A stretch of 64,000 bases of DNA from Sphagnum compactum (taxonomy: Eukaryota; Bryophyta; Sphagnopsida; Sphagnales), in contig OZ234495.1 in assembly GCA_965153455.1 (NCBI GenBank), positions 14,256,875 to 14,320,874 of the forward strand, given 5' to 3'. A model generated the notes under the pieces. That model saw only the letters and a list, made by a program, of their open reading frames with translations. It did no database searches and was not told the origin of the DNA. A program made the position numbers and the translations under genes. This document shows, piece after piece, positions 23,530-36,023 of the stretch (positions are counted from its first letter, which is position 1; each line of letters begins with the position of its first letter).

Positions 23530-26500
23530 CACAGGTGCAGCAGCAGCAGCAGAGATGCTGTAAAAGGTGAATGACTACAAACGAAGGAGGAAACTGTTTT
23601 TTCTGTCTTACAGCAGCTGAGAAAACTCAACTCCTCTGCATCCTTCAAATGGGTACCTACCCACTTTGAGCCTTCTAAGAATCCTTCCTTACAAGTGCCC
23701 TCCACTGCCTTGAAGAAGGAACACTGAAATGTGAATGATGAGCAAGCAAGCAAGGACTTTTGAATTTCCATGGCATCTCTCTCTTTGGGTCTCATGGGCA
23801 ACTTGCCGTTTCCTTTCTATGCACCATGTCCAGAAATGGGTTGAAAAAATCAGGGTTGTAGAATCAGCACAAGGTTTCATGTCTCTAAAAGAATTGGCTG
23901 CAGAAGGTTTCGTTGTCCTCAGGCGAAGGCAATTTCAAATGATAGCGGGAAAGGGGTCCAAGCTGAGCAGCCTAAAGCCAACCTCCTCACCATTTTCTTC
24001 AAAGTGAGAGAAAGAACTCCATTCTGCTCTCAATTGACCATGTGACAATGTAGAGGGCAAGAGTGCTTCATCTTCCGTTTGCAAATGTTGCAATGAAACC
24101 TTCCTTCTCTTATAAGTTTGCAGGCAGAGGGGCCACTGTCTCATACATCAATCCTGGCAGTGACCAAAGCTTTGGAGGTGAAGCATCTCTCTCTCTCTCT
24201 CTCTCTGTGTCTGTGTGAAATCTCCATTTGCCTTGATTTCCTGACCATGTTTCATGCATGAGTTTCTTCTGATGCAGTGCAAGTGCAAAGAGGTAAGAGA
24301 TCTCTTTTGAAAGAAGAACTTTTTTGTTGAGTGCTGCTGCAAATGGAATTCCTTGCCCTTTTTGCAGCATGCAAAAGCCAGAGTTTCTGAGAGTTGATGA
24401 TGAGCAGATAAGACCAATTCTGCAATGGAATGGAAAAGGAATACTTGCAGAGAAAAACCTCATATTGAAGCATGGACTTTTTAGGGCCAAGAGCATGTGA
24501 TGCTGCAAACAATACCCTCTTAAGTTCAACGCTTTTTAAGTTTCAGCAGACTCAAAACCCTGCAAACTATGAGACATTAGAAACATGTAATATGTAATCA
24601 GATTGATGACCCTGCTGAAGTATGGAACACAAATTTTTGTCACCTTTTTTTCTTTTATATTATTTTACTGTTGATAATTTTTTTGCACGTGCAGGTGACA
24701 AGAAAGACAAGCATTACAGCAATAGGCATTGCATCAGAATTGGTTGAGATTGTTCAGCAAAATGTGTTTGAAACGAAAACCCTAACCTTAGAGTATGATG
24801 TTGATGATGGCAATAACAGCAATAAGCATCTCATGGGTGGAACTCCTTTAGCTTAGATCCTTTCTCAACTTGATCTTGCATGGTAATTTGCCTCTTCCTT
24901 TCATCAGTTTGTGCACAATTTGTATCTGTACAAATTGGTTCAGTTTTAGTCACAGATGCTGAGGGCTCCATTGTACAAGATTTGGTTTCTTGTGAAAGAA
25001 TCACACATCAGGCGCTGTGACACAAGCTTGACAATGGCTCAAACACAGAGGCCACTGAAACTTAAAATCTAAGAGTCCTGAATGGTCCATATGCATCCAT
25101 TGATGTGCTTGCCAAATCAATGACTCCATCATGAGTAAACTCTACTAGCCATTTGCATCCTAAGGCCAGTAGTGTTGGTGTTGCCAAAGTTCTCCAATCT
25201 GCAACAAGCTGACGCCTCCAATTCAGAATTGAAACGCTCTTGTAAATACATAAAACATCTCCAGATTCCAGAAGCTCATGCAGGTTCAAGTCTCTTTTGA
25301 GAAACAACATGGAGGAAAACTAGGACAGGTGGTGTTGATCTGTCTTCAACAACACCAGAGCTGGGGCCAAGAGGGTAGTGGTGGAGAGAGGTTATATTTT
25401 CCATCAGGCCAGAAATCCATGCTAACAGTTTGAGGAAATGTAAACAGGCAGTATACAGCACTCCAGGGAGAAAGGCATTTGCACCTGCTTGAAGAGCTGG
25501 AAGGTTCAGTGGCCTTGCTTTTCCACCTGGGAGCTCACAGTACTGTATGACAAAACCAAGATGGCAGCAGCTTCAGGTTATGCTCCAATTCTTTGCTGAC
25601 CTTGTGAGAGAGAAAGCATACCTGACTCCTTGCCACTTAAGACAACAAAAACCCTCCAGAAAGATGCAGAAGGGCTGGGATTCTTGAAATCTGTACCTCC
25701 CCATCTATCTACAAACAGTCAAGGAAGAGTGCAAATGGTATTCCTTGACATTTCTAGGGGAAGGAGAGAGAACCCTGTGCTTGCATGTCTGGCTGAGGTT
25801 GCAATAGAATTCTTGCTGCAGATGTCAATACTCTTTATAATCCTGAGATTGCCACACAGGCTTGGCCATTGATAATTAAGAAACCCTGAGGGATGTGGCA
25901 AAGCCTGGAATGACCTTAGAGGGTGCAGCACCCAGGAGCACTTGCTGTTGCAAAAATGCCTTATGCTAATGCAGACCAGGGTGTGAGGACCATCACTTCT
26001 GGTGAGCTCACAAAGTTGATGGACTAGTGAACACATAGAATCACTTCATCATACCAGGTACCTTGTTGTCTCTCGTGCCATTTGACTTGTGCATACACAC
26101 AAAGGATTTATGGCCACCAGGCTATGGAAAACAGTCTTATGCGAACAATTGCTGTTGCTCTGAGTCTGCTCCACCCACACTAGGCATTGTGTTTGAAGCC
26201 ACTAAGACAGCAGATGCCATACTGACAGCAATGTTCTGAGCAACTCAACATGGAAATGAGATAAAGGGATGAGAGTTCTCATACATATTCCAAAGAGCAA
26301 CATTTATGCAGCTGATTTGGAGGCTGATGATTGGATCCTTGCCAGAAGCATTGTTTCTTGTTGCAATTTATAGATGCAAGGGCTTGCCTGCCATTTGCCG
26401 AAAATTTGTTTGGGTGCTGGAACACAATCATTTAAGGAAACACACATAGGACTGACCTCTCTTTGAAGGTACACATTTGAACCTTCCAATGCTCCTAAAA

Positions 26501-27000
26501 TCCAGCAGAATGTCTTGCTTCGGCTGCATTTGTGGCAAGTGTCATCATCATCTGCATACCCACACAATCCCTTCTACATCATGGCAAAGCAGATGAATCT
26601 TCAGGAACAGAAACAAGTGGAGACTATTTATTACTGCTGGATAGAAGAGATTTCAACCGGGTTGGTGTTGGGGTTGCTTCAGGATAGTTGCAACTATCTC
26701 TGCTTCCCCCAAAAAAAAACCACCCTTGGGACAAAAATGGTATGAGAGTGAGTATCTTGTATGTTTTGATGCCTACTTCTCATTCCTGTTCTTCCCACTT
26801 CCAACATCTCCACCCGCATCTCGGTATGCGGGCGTACACTGGTAATCTTGGATGAGGTGAAGCACTCAAATCCAGCGAATCCACTGGAAGACTGCTCTGA
26901 CCTTGGAAAAATTGCACATCTTTCAGAACCCCTGGAGGAGCCTTGGAACAACAGTGTAATAAAAACATTCAGATCGTGTTTCTGGACTACTCCTTGTTTC
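23530..27000. other. Spacer between divergent LIP2p and ACP genes
   Basis: About 3.5 kb with more even base composition than the AT-rich spacers but no gene I can assemble. Competing frames occur on both strands (for example 24110-24529 minus, 25062-25310 minus, 26304-26567 minus) with no recognised domain. A (CT)n run lies at 24185-24206. It may hold promoter DNA for both genes, or decayed genes. Confidence 0.4.
24696..24856 (+). CDS. Orphan exon-like frame
   Basis: After a T-rich tract and GTGCAG acceptor-like end at about 24680-24695, an open frame runs VTRKTSITAIGIASELVEIV and on to LMGGTPLA before a TAG stop. The pattern of alternating hydrophobic residues followed by an acidic stretch looks coding. 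No upstream exon could be joined, and no family is recognised with confidence. It may be a gene relic. Confidence 0.2.
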
Positions 27001-27014
27001 TGATTGGGTAGATA

Positions 27015-27535
27015 GTTTGATTGGTTCCCGGTGAGCTGCTATTACGAGTCTCCCACCTATTTGCAGTCCGAATTACACTATTATGGGGGAGGGGGGGGGG
27101 AAATTCGACTTTCGACAAAAAGTAGGTAACTAAAACTTGGAATTGTGAGAATTTTATTTTTTCCAGGGTCACATATTGAGCACCACTGGAGATTATGTTC
27201 TAAGGAGAGTGAGTTCCTATTAGGAGTCTCCCACCCACGTACGTATTTGCAATGCCAGTTTCAGTTTTATGGGTAGTGGGGTTGGACAAAAAGCAAGTAA
27301 CTAATAAAAAAAAACTTGGATGTGAGAAATATTTTTATTTCGGGGTCACATATTGAGCACCACTGGAGATGCTGTAAGGAGAGTTAGTTGCTATTAGTAG
27401 TCTCCCACGTATTTGCAGTGGCCGTTTCAGTTTTTATGGGCAGCGGGGTCGGACACAAAGTAAGTAAAAAAAAACTTGGGATGTGAGAAATATGTTTTGT
27501 TGGTCACATACAGAGCACTGCTGGAGATGCTGTAA
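27015..27535. repeat. Triplicated block upstream of ACP gene
   Basis: Three diverged head-to-tail copies. Each has GAGTCTCCCAC or AGTCTCCCAC, then TATTTGCAGT or TATTTGCAAT, then a G-rich stretch, then AAAACTTGG, then CACATATTGAGCACCACTGG (CACATACAGAGCACTGCTGG in the third). The last word starts at 27170, 27347 and 27504, giving spacings of 177 and 157 bp. The block ends about 360 bp before the ACP start codon, so it may overlap the promoter. Confidence 0.75.
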
Positions 27536-27845
27536 AACCCTTTTTTTTCTTCTTCCAGCCTCTCAAGCATGTGGGTGGGCACTACAGTGGAAGCGAAAGC
27601 TGCCATTTGGATCTTCATCCACAGATACACTGTTGCGCAAGCATTGGAAGTTGTGCGTGCAGAAGAAGAAGAAGACTATTTGTAGTTTCGCGAGTTCCGC
27701 ACGAGCAGATCTTGTATCTATTCGCATTTGCACCTCTTCTTTTGTTTGCATTTGCTCCTTGTGCTGCTCTGCAGCAGTCGCACAGCATTGGTTTTTTACG
27801 TGTGGGCTGCCCTGCCTGTTTCTTTCTCCTTCTCACGACCATCCT

Positions 27846-27862
27846 TCTCTCTCTCTCTCTCT
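27846..27862 (+). promoter_or_regulatory. CT-rich leader tract of ACP gene
   Basis: A (CT)n run on the coding strand 35-50 bp before the ACP ATG. Pyrimidine tracts like this are common in 5' leaders of plant plastid-protein genes. Any regulatory role is inferred from position. Confidence 0.45.
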
Positions 27863-27896
27863 TTCTTGATTCCTCGACACCATAGCCGCCGCCTCG

Positions 27897-29735
27897 ATGG
27901 AAGCGCTTTTGGTGAACTCCGCTACTGCTGCGAAGGCGAGCTCTGCATCCGTCGCTTCTCCGACGGTCTCACGACAGCTGGTAATAAGTCGCGGCAGCAT
28001 CGTTCTGGTTTTTCTGCCTGCTTTTCTTCTTCTTGTTGTTCTTCTTCTTCACCTGCGGGAGATTTTGTGTTTTCTGTTCTGCATTATTGTTTTTGCTCTG
28101 CATTCTCATTATGTTTCTGCCCTTCTTAATACCCGCATAGGTACAACATCTATTGGCCTAGAGTTTTGATGTATTCTTCAGTGGCGAGAAAAACATGGGA
28201 ATGTTTGGTCCTGTTCAGGATCTTACGAGTAGCAGCAGAGATCAGAAGAACTTCTTCGTTGGATGTTTGAAGTGTGCCGTGGTCTTTGTACTTTGTTTTG
28301 TGTGTCATAGCTCCGATTCTTCGTAGAGGATTTTATGAGGGTCGGAGTCTTGTCTCGGGGATGTTGTGCATGTTGTCTGTCTGTTTGTCTGTCTGTCTGA
28401 GAAACTGTAAGGGGAACAAACAATGTGTGATGCTCAAAGGTGCTTGCTTGCTTACTACAGTGTTCTTCGATCAAGGGAGATGCTTATTATGGTATTTCGT
28501 TTTCTTCTTCTTCTTCTTCTTCTTGCAGTCTGTAACAGCAAGATTCGACGGATTGAAAGCATTTGCAATGCTAAAGAAAAGGCCAACTTCGGTTGCACTG
28601 GTTGCCTCGAGACATCATCATCCTTTACGCATCTCTGCCGTTGTGAGCAAGCTCTTCTGGGCCCCTCCTCCACACCCTCGATTTTTGGTTTATTGGCTCA
28701 TCAGAGGTTGTAGTCCACGTTTGGCTGAGTTTGTCCTTTTTTTGTGGGGCACCATCATGGAATGCTGCTGCTGTAATCTCTCTTGAGGAGCAATGAGCAA
28801 TGCACATCTCAAGGTTCTGTTGTTTTCTTCTAAGGGATGATGATGATGATGTAAGGAACAACCATGATGCCTACACCATTCTTGATCAATTGTTGTGGCA
28901 CCTGCTCCAGTTTTTTTCTGTGTTTGCTTATTTATTATGTGAGGTGTGCTCACTTGCTGCAGGCTAATGCAGATACCTTGGAAGTTGTCTCAACGCTCAT
29001 TGCTGAGCAGTTGGCCATTGATGTATCTCAAGTACAGGCAGAATCAAAATTTACCGACCTTGGAGCTGACTCGCTTGACACTGTAAGAATACTGTGAACA
29101 GCACTCAGGATGCTGATGCTGATCAATGGCACTTTTCAGTGTCAGGGTCTCCTCTTTTTTCTTCTTGTTGGAACTAAGATCTCTAGGGTTTTGTTACTTC
29201 ATCATCTCTCAAGTATATTCAGATTAAGTTAGAGAGCATTATAAGAGTGAGGATCTCAATACTCAATCTTTTTTTTTTCCTTGCATTTTGCTGTAATTGG
29301 GTGGTAGCAGGTAGTAGGATACCTTCATGCTTTGTGTCATTGCTCCAGTGATACTGTCAGATTGTTAGAGACTAGGAAGTCAAATTGAAAGGTAAGAGGC
29401 TCTCTGGAATTTATTCACTGCTTCATGCCAGTCTGCCTGCCTCTGGAAGAGACCCAGTGTGTTTACTTGAGTGTAAGTCTGCTGTAGGGTTGCTCAATCT
29501 TGACTAGCTGGGCTTACCTTGTTCTTTTCCAGTTTGGAATACCATCGACTATGTGATTTGTAACTTGCCCTTCGTATTCTGAATGCTTTTGGGTGGGTGG
29601 ATGCAGGTTGAGATCATGATGGCACTTGAAGAGAAATTCGACATCCAACTAGGTGAGGATAATGCAGAACAGATTGTGACAGTGCAGCACGCAGCAGACT
29701 TGATCCAAGAAGTTGTGGCTGCAAAGGAAGCATGA
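27897..29735 (+). CDS. ACP: Acyl carrier protein, plastid type, 148 aa
   Basis: This small protein carries growing acyl chains on a phosphopantetheine arm in plastid fatty acid synthesis. Exons are 27897-27980, 28529-28642, 28963-29082 and 29607-29735, all phase 0 with GT..AG introns. The four-exon layout, with an intron directly after the DSLDT motif, is the pattern known for plant plastid ACP genes. The attachment serine is S103 in GADSLDTVE. Residues 1 to about 65 are rich in Ser, Ala, Val and Arg with almost no acids, as in a transit peptide. The mature part starts near ANADTLEVV (67) and ends VVAAKEA. The start ATG follows a CT-rich leader. The gene is divergent from the octanoyltransferase, whose substrate is octanoyl-ACP. 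A mitochondrial ACP is less likely given the exon pattern and targeting sequence. Confidence 0.93.
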
Positions 29736-29739
29736 AGCA

Positions 29740-31800
29740 TGACAATTTAGTGTTCCTTTCAAGAGGCTTTGTGCTCTTAAGGAGGATTGATTATTTTTAA
29801 GGCCCGTGGAGCTCTGTTCTGGACATGGAGAGGGACAACTTTTGAATGGGGTTTCATTTCACATGGCCTTGTAGAAATGCTATTACCATTTCTATTGACA
29901 TTAATGAAGAAACAAACATGGCAATCAGTTTTTGCTCTTCTTCACAGTCTTATGTTCCTTTGCTTTTTCTTTACCAGTGTGGCCTACTTTTGTTCCACGT
30001 ATCAAACTCTTAGTCTTGTAGTTTCTACATTTTTTTTTCTCACAATTTTCTACCCTTAAGACTATCTGAACAAACTCAAAATTGGGTCAGGTATGCTCCC
30101 TAACAACAAAACTGTGCACATTCTTCAATGCCAGGAAAGCAAGGAATTATACTTGTACCTGTTGAAGCTCTGCCATGTCAACATACTGTGAGAGAGAAGA
30201 GCGCTGGCATGAATGACTGATCGGCACACTGCCTTCATTAACTACAGCATTGATCTTGGAGAGTTGGTGGCATCTTTTATTGCAATGACCTGGAGCTCTT
30301 TGTGTCTGAAACTAAGGCTTGGGTGTCTGAAACTCTACTCAGATTGCATGAATGGAGTACAATCTCATCCCCAAATGAATATGTAGGTGCTCCTAAGCAT
30401 TTCTGGCGGTGGCCTTGAAGGTCTGTCCGTGGCTGAAATCAAGATAGCTGAAGATGGGAATGAAGATAAATGCCAGGCATTTTGAAACTCTGCCATCAAC
30501 GTGGTAGGACAACAACAACACAAGGCAGCTGCAAATTGCTGATGACACAGTATGCTCATCCATGAAAATGCATGCATTGGCGCAGCAATCGCTGACGACA
30601 CAGTGTGCTCATCCATCTAGCGGATGCATCATTGAATGGAAAACCTTTCTTCTGGTTGTTACAGGAAATGTGTGAGCCAACTGAATCTCTTATAACTTTT
30701 AAGCTGTGAGTAGCCAGCCTGCAGCAGACAAAAGGAATACAAACAGCCTAATCGATTTACAGAGTCTTGCTGTAAAAAGCTTTTTCAGGTCTGAGTGCCA
30801 TGTGCATCCAGAGAGGTCTTACAACAAATGAACTGGCAGCTGCATGACTATCCTCCAATGTGGTGCCATTCTTTCTCTCTTTTGCAAAGAAAGAACCGCT
30901 GGGTAAGTTAGGGTCAAGTACATCAACCCCTTTACCTGCGGTTCTCAAAACCAAAAGAACCATGTTTTTCGACCTGGAAATCATGGTTCTCAGAAAAACC
31001 AAAGAACCTACCTTGAACTGTTTGGTTCTTTGCCAGTTCTTTGAGGAAAACTGTCGGGTTTTGAACATTTTCAAAAAACCTGCAACTGACCATTAATTTA
31101 TTTTGAAATTTTCACAAAAACTCTTTGATTTTGAAATCAAGAAAACCTAGAACTGAAGGTAATTACAAATCTCCAAAACAGTGTTGCATTTTTGGGATTC
31201 GGGGACAATCTCAACAATGAAACTAAGCAACTAGTTGCATAATGTCTCTACCCTTAGGATGTATGAATGTTGTTGCAATTATCACAATACATTAGGTTTT
31301 CCCACATATCGTTACAAGTTCAGCTTGTCATTACTTCGTTCAACTTGTCATTGTTGTTAACTCTGAAGCGTCAAAAGAGAAACAAAACACATTGAAAAGT
31401 GGACTAAATTGGTCTGCCCTAATGTTTAGGGATTATTGATTTAGAAAAGAAAGGTTGCTTTTTCACTTATGTGATGATACGTGAAACATAATTTTGAAGT
31501 TTGAATGCAAAACTCATTGGCTTCTAATTAGTCCAATAAACTTAACAACACTTGACCTGCATTTTTGAGTGGAGGTGAGGAGGGGGAGCATTTGTCCATA
31601 TGTGATCTATAAATCGTTGTGATTTCTTCAGACTAACCTTCCGTTGAAAAACGCTCCATACAATTTTGAAATTCATTGATAAGCATGTCAATATCTAACC
31701 AACAAAATCTAAACCAAAAGTGATAACTCAATTAGAAATTTTATGTGTTTATATATCAAGCAAGATGACAACTTGATGAACATGGGAGTTGAACCAAAAA
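29740..31800. other. ACP 3' flank and spacer
   Basis: The first few hundred bases are probably the ACP 3' untranslated region. Beyond that there is no supported gene. A 26-bp word near GCTGATGACACAGTATGCTC recurs 52 bp later (30538-30615). A stretch with repeated GGTTCT and AGAACC words (about 30880-31090) resembles parts of the hAT-like element at 15785. Confidence 0.4.
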
Positions 31801-31819
31801 GGGGGCAAATCACTAGAGC

Positions 31820-32480
31820 TAGACTTTGAGACATCAATGTCGTGAGCTAGTTTGGGATCTCGAATTAACAAACCTATCTTGGGACTTTAGTTTGACAAGT
31901 AGAATTTGGATTGTTATCTGGCAAATTGATGTTGAGACTTCAATTTGGCAATCTAATTTGAAATCTCATGTTAACACTCCAAATCAACAAACCTATTTTG
32001 AAACTTTAGTTTGACAAGCAAATTTGAGACCTCAATTTTGGAAGCCACATCAAGATTTCAATTTGGCAAGTCAATTTGAAATCTTATTTTGATACCTCAA
32101 GTCCACAAACCTATGTAGGCATTTTAGTTTTGACAAACAAATTTTGAACTTCAATTTGGGAAGTCGTTTTTAACATCTCAAATTTGAAAATTTCATTTGG
32201 AACCTCATTTTGAGATCTCAAATTAGCAAACCCATTATGGGGCTTAGGATTGACAAGCCAATTGGGGATCTCAAATTTTCAATTTCGAGATTTTAATTTG
32301 GCAAGTTGATTTGGGACTTCAATTTGAGAAGCCTATTTGAGACCTCAACTACCCAAGCCAATTTGTGACCTCATTTTCACTCCTCAAACTAACAAACTTA
32401 TTTTGGAATTTTATTTGGACAAGCCAATTTGAGACTTCAATTTGAAGATGTTAATTAGACAATTTGATTTTGTTGAAGAA
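31820..32480. repeat. Degenerate satellite-like array, about 120-bp period
   Basis: Words of the type 'aacaaacctattttg..actttagtttgacaag..aatttgagac..tcaatttgg.aag' recur. The CTC..AACAAACCTA phrase starts near 31859, 31977, 32096, 32217 and 32382. Shorter 25-30 bp subrepeats (GACTTCAATTTGGCAAG type) lie within each unit. The units are diverged by many substitutions. No gene is present. Confidence 0.7.
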
Positions 32481-32749
32481 ATGTTTTAAGGTGGTGATAG
32501 GACCTTTCCTAAAGTATTTAGACCTAGAGTATCTAGATGTAAATAACATGGCTAATGTATGAAAACGTTTCTAGCAATGTTGAGAAGGTAGTGGATGTAG
32601 CATTGTGCCTACTTTTGTTGGGAGAACAAAATAATTCTGGTTAAGACTTAATTACAAACCTTCCATTTCACTTAATGCTTTTGCTTAAGTTAGTTCTTTA
32701 GAAAAAATTAGGCAATTTTTTGCCACCAAAAAAAGACCAAGTAGAATTG

Positions 32750-32950
32750 GAAGGCTCACTTGATGGCTTGGTGGTTAAACCCCAACACTCAAAGTGTGCA
32801 ACCTCAAGGTTGATCACCAGACTTTGGGTCAAGTGCATTTGCAATTAGTAAATTAGGAATGAGCTTTTAGGGGGAAATGACAACTTCCATAGTGAGCAGC
32901 CCTTTTCTATTGGTGAAATTTGGCCTGAAAATAGACAATAGAGACGAAAA
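32750..32950 (+). mobile_element. tRNA-derived SINE-like head
   Basis: TGGCTTGGTGG (32764-32774) fits an RNA polymerase III A box, and GGTTGATCACC (32808-32818) fits a B box. The 33 bp between them is a normal tRNA spacing. The surrounding phrase 'ggcttggtggttaaacccc…' is like plant SINE 5' heads. It cannot fold as an intact tRNA, so I call a SINE rather than a tRNA gene. The 3' limit is a guess. Confidence 0.45.
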
Positions 32951-32959
32951 AATTGAAAA

Positions 32960-35930
32960 TGAATTGATTCTTGTTGATTTCAATCATCAAATTTTTAAGA
33001 ATAATGAAAATCACCAAATTTGTATATTTTTGTTCCAGTTAGCAGCCAAAAATTGAAAGAGTATGATTGAAAAATTTAAGTGTGATTTTTCATACTTTCA
33101 TATCTGGTTCATAGCCAGATTTGCCTATGGATAATCACCACTTTGGCTACACCACAAAATTGATTTAAAAATCACTGGAACCAACAAAACATTTAATTCT
33201 GAAACTGAAGTTGGTGGCTAATATCTTTTGCTTTCCTCAAAATTCAAAATAATGGGTGGGCAACAATAATGGGGATTTTTAAAGAGGGGAAAACAATTAA
33301 ACCTTCTGTTATTTTTCTTTTCCCCCCAAAAAAAACAAAAAACAAAAAATATTACTCCAAATCAAACTACTAGCAGAACAACCACCATTGAAAGGCCTGA
33401 CTGGTGTCACACACATGTGCCTTGTGTTATTGCATTACTTGTGTGTGTGAGAGGCATGTCCTTAGCTACAACATTATATATTGTTTTGTCCTTGCCAATA
33501 ACCTTGTACTCACTAAATGACACTTCATTGCAACTCCATGCCATGCTTGTCTTGCAACATTGTTGTGATCCATGTTGTGATATTTTATGACACATATTAT
33601 TGTTCAAATATGGTTGTATTGCATCAAAGAAACACAAACGTCCCCTTTTCATGCCTTGACCTGCATTGAACTTGGTCATTTTTTTCCTTGGAATGGATGA
33701 TTGTGAAAGAAAAATTGAAGGCTCAACAACTTTTCTCCTTTTGTTTCTTTATGGTGGATTGTAAAAGATGTTTCAAGTCATCTTATATTGTATAAATATT
33801 TTTTAACATACCAAATGCATGATGGGATTTTCATGGGCAACATTCGTTATTAATTTTTGGGACAAAACTTAAACAATCAATCTTGTATTCTTGGGTTGAC
33901 AAAGAGATTTTAACATTGATCTACATATTAATGAATCGAATGATGCGATTAAGCCTTCAAATCCAAAATTATGTGTACAGTCCCTCATAATCAAAATAAT
34001 AATACAACCCATCACAAATTAAAATCCTATTTTAATTTTCCTAAAACCTTAGCAAATAAAACATTAATTGGAAATCTCATAATAACTTATACAATTTGTT
34101 TTTCAATTAGTGTTATATGAAATTCTTTCTTTCTTTCATCGTGTCTTGTTCCAATGAAGTAGGAGAAGGTCTATCATCAAAGGATAATACCATTGGTATC
34201 ATTGGAATAACAACACTTGAAGAAAGACCATAAACATAATCCAAGGGCTTGTCATAAGTCAATGAGCCTTAACCGCAACCTACATGTTACCATATCATTA
34301 ACTTCTAAAGCAATAGACATATCATTATAGTGAAAAAACATTGATGTCTTTCATTGCCTACTTTCCAACACACCCATATTAATTTCCAAGCTTACCATCT
34401 ACCATAGTAGGTGACACCCTAATGAAACCACATATCATTGAAATCACAAGAAGATATGCAAGCATAAGTAAATCAAAGAGGCATACATTGTGCCCATGAA
34501 AAAATAATAAATAGTGTGTTTATATTAAAGAGATGTTTTTCTAATGCATTGGTTGGATAAAATGCACGTTTATCATGACATATTATACTATTGTCCTATT
34601 TTATGCTTAAAACTATTTGTGCACAATAGAAGTTAGAGCCACAAGTCAAATATTTCTTTTGGCATTTTCTTTTTGTTATGTGATTTATCTAGCATTTCTT
34701 TATGAGGCAAAAAAGAAAGATAAAAAATATCTAGATGTTTTTCAAGATGTAATTTGAGCTTGGATAAACAATTAACAAAGTGATGGATATGTGGTTGAAA
34801 TTAAAAAATTTCAATCCTATTGGTTCTTGAAGGTTTGAAACATTGGAGAGTGAATTTTTAAGAGCTTGGGAAGATTGAAAGTGGAGAAAATTCATCTATC
34901 TTTTTGCAAGGAATTTTTAAAATTTGAATATGGGTTGATTAAAATATTTGGTTTTTTTTAAACATTAAATTTTTGTTGCATTTAATTAACACTTAATATT
35001 TTTGGTACTAAAGGCTTAGCTACTGAGTTCCATATCCCAATGGCAAAACATCAAATGAGGGTTGAGTTCTTTTGTAGTTGAAAGGTCAACATTGTTTGCA
35101 AATTGCCCTATTGAATGGACTTGGTGGTTGTTATCTACCCATAGGATTTTGATTTCAATTCCATGATCCACTTAGCGAAAACAAAAGCTCAAGTGAATAT
35201 TAATCACCCAATTAATCTAAATAAATTTTAATGTAATTTCAAAATTAAATTTGGGAAAATCTTGACATTCTTTGCCCATTTGGCGATATTTGCAATGGAA
35301 TATCAAAAGAGTCCACTCCCAACTTCACAATTCCATTTGTGACAAAATCATGTTTCAAATTGAATAATTTTCACAAGAAATGTATAAACTCTTTGAAAAA
35401 GATATACATATTTAAAACTTCCAGCTCTATCAAACTAGGAAGACTTACAAGCTATGGAAAAAAATCCCTATTCAAATGATTGTCTTATGCTTCATGTGCA
35501 AAAAAGGGCTTCAACAAAGAAAAAGCTAATTAAAAAACCAATTATTCTTAAAGATAAAACAACCAATGCGCAAACATAAAATATGTATTTATGGATATAA
35601 ATATACAAAGATGGACATGCAATTTGGTGAGTTTAATGTGGATGCATCACCTAAAATGTTATGCATTTCATTTAATACCCTCTCAAACATGCTAACCAAT
35701 GCATTTGAGTTTGTTATGAACTTTTGCATGTCATTGATGGAAATGAAATGAAGGAAGATGATCACATGGGTAGGGACTAGGGACCTTAGGTGCCTATATA
35801 GTAGTAATCCTCCTTGATCTAAATCTTGATTAGTGTGTTGAGGTTTTGGTTAATCTTGTGTCTGTCTGGATCTCAGCAGCTGATTAGGTTTGTGATTAAT
35901 TAGTCTTTTAACATAATTGACCTCTCTCTT
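32960..35930. other. Gene-poor spacer
   Basis: I see no exon structure. The minus-strand frame at 33407-33679 has ordinary amino acid composition but no domain, and no splice links were found. Confidence 0.45.
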
Positions 35931-36023
35931 TCTCTCTCTCTGTGTCTCTCTCAATTTGGACTCCCATTGTTGCTGCTGCTTTGTGGGTGTGTTTTTTTGG
36001 GTTGTCCTCTGTTTGTTTTGCAA

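Noticed and set aside
23735-24529. Extra gene between LIP2p and ACP
   Set aside because: Frames on both strands compete, and none could be extended into neighbouring exons or matched to a family.
24696-24856. Alba-domain match for the orphan exon
   Set aside because: The resemblance to the Alba G-x-A-I helix region breaks down on alignment: the helix is about four residues too short and the first strand is missing.
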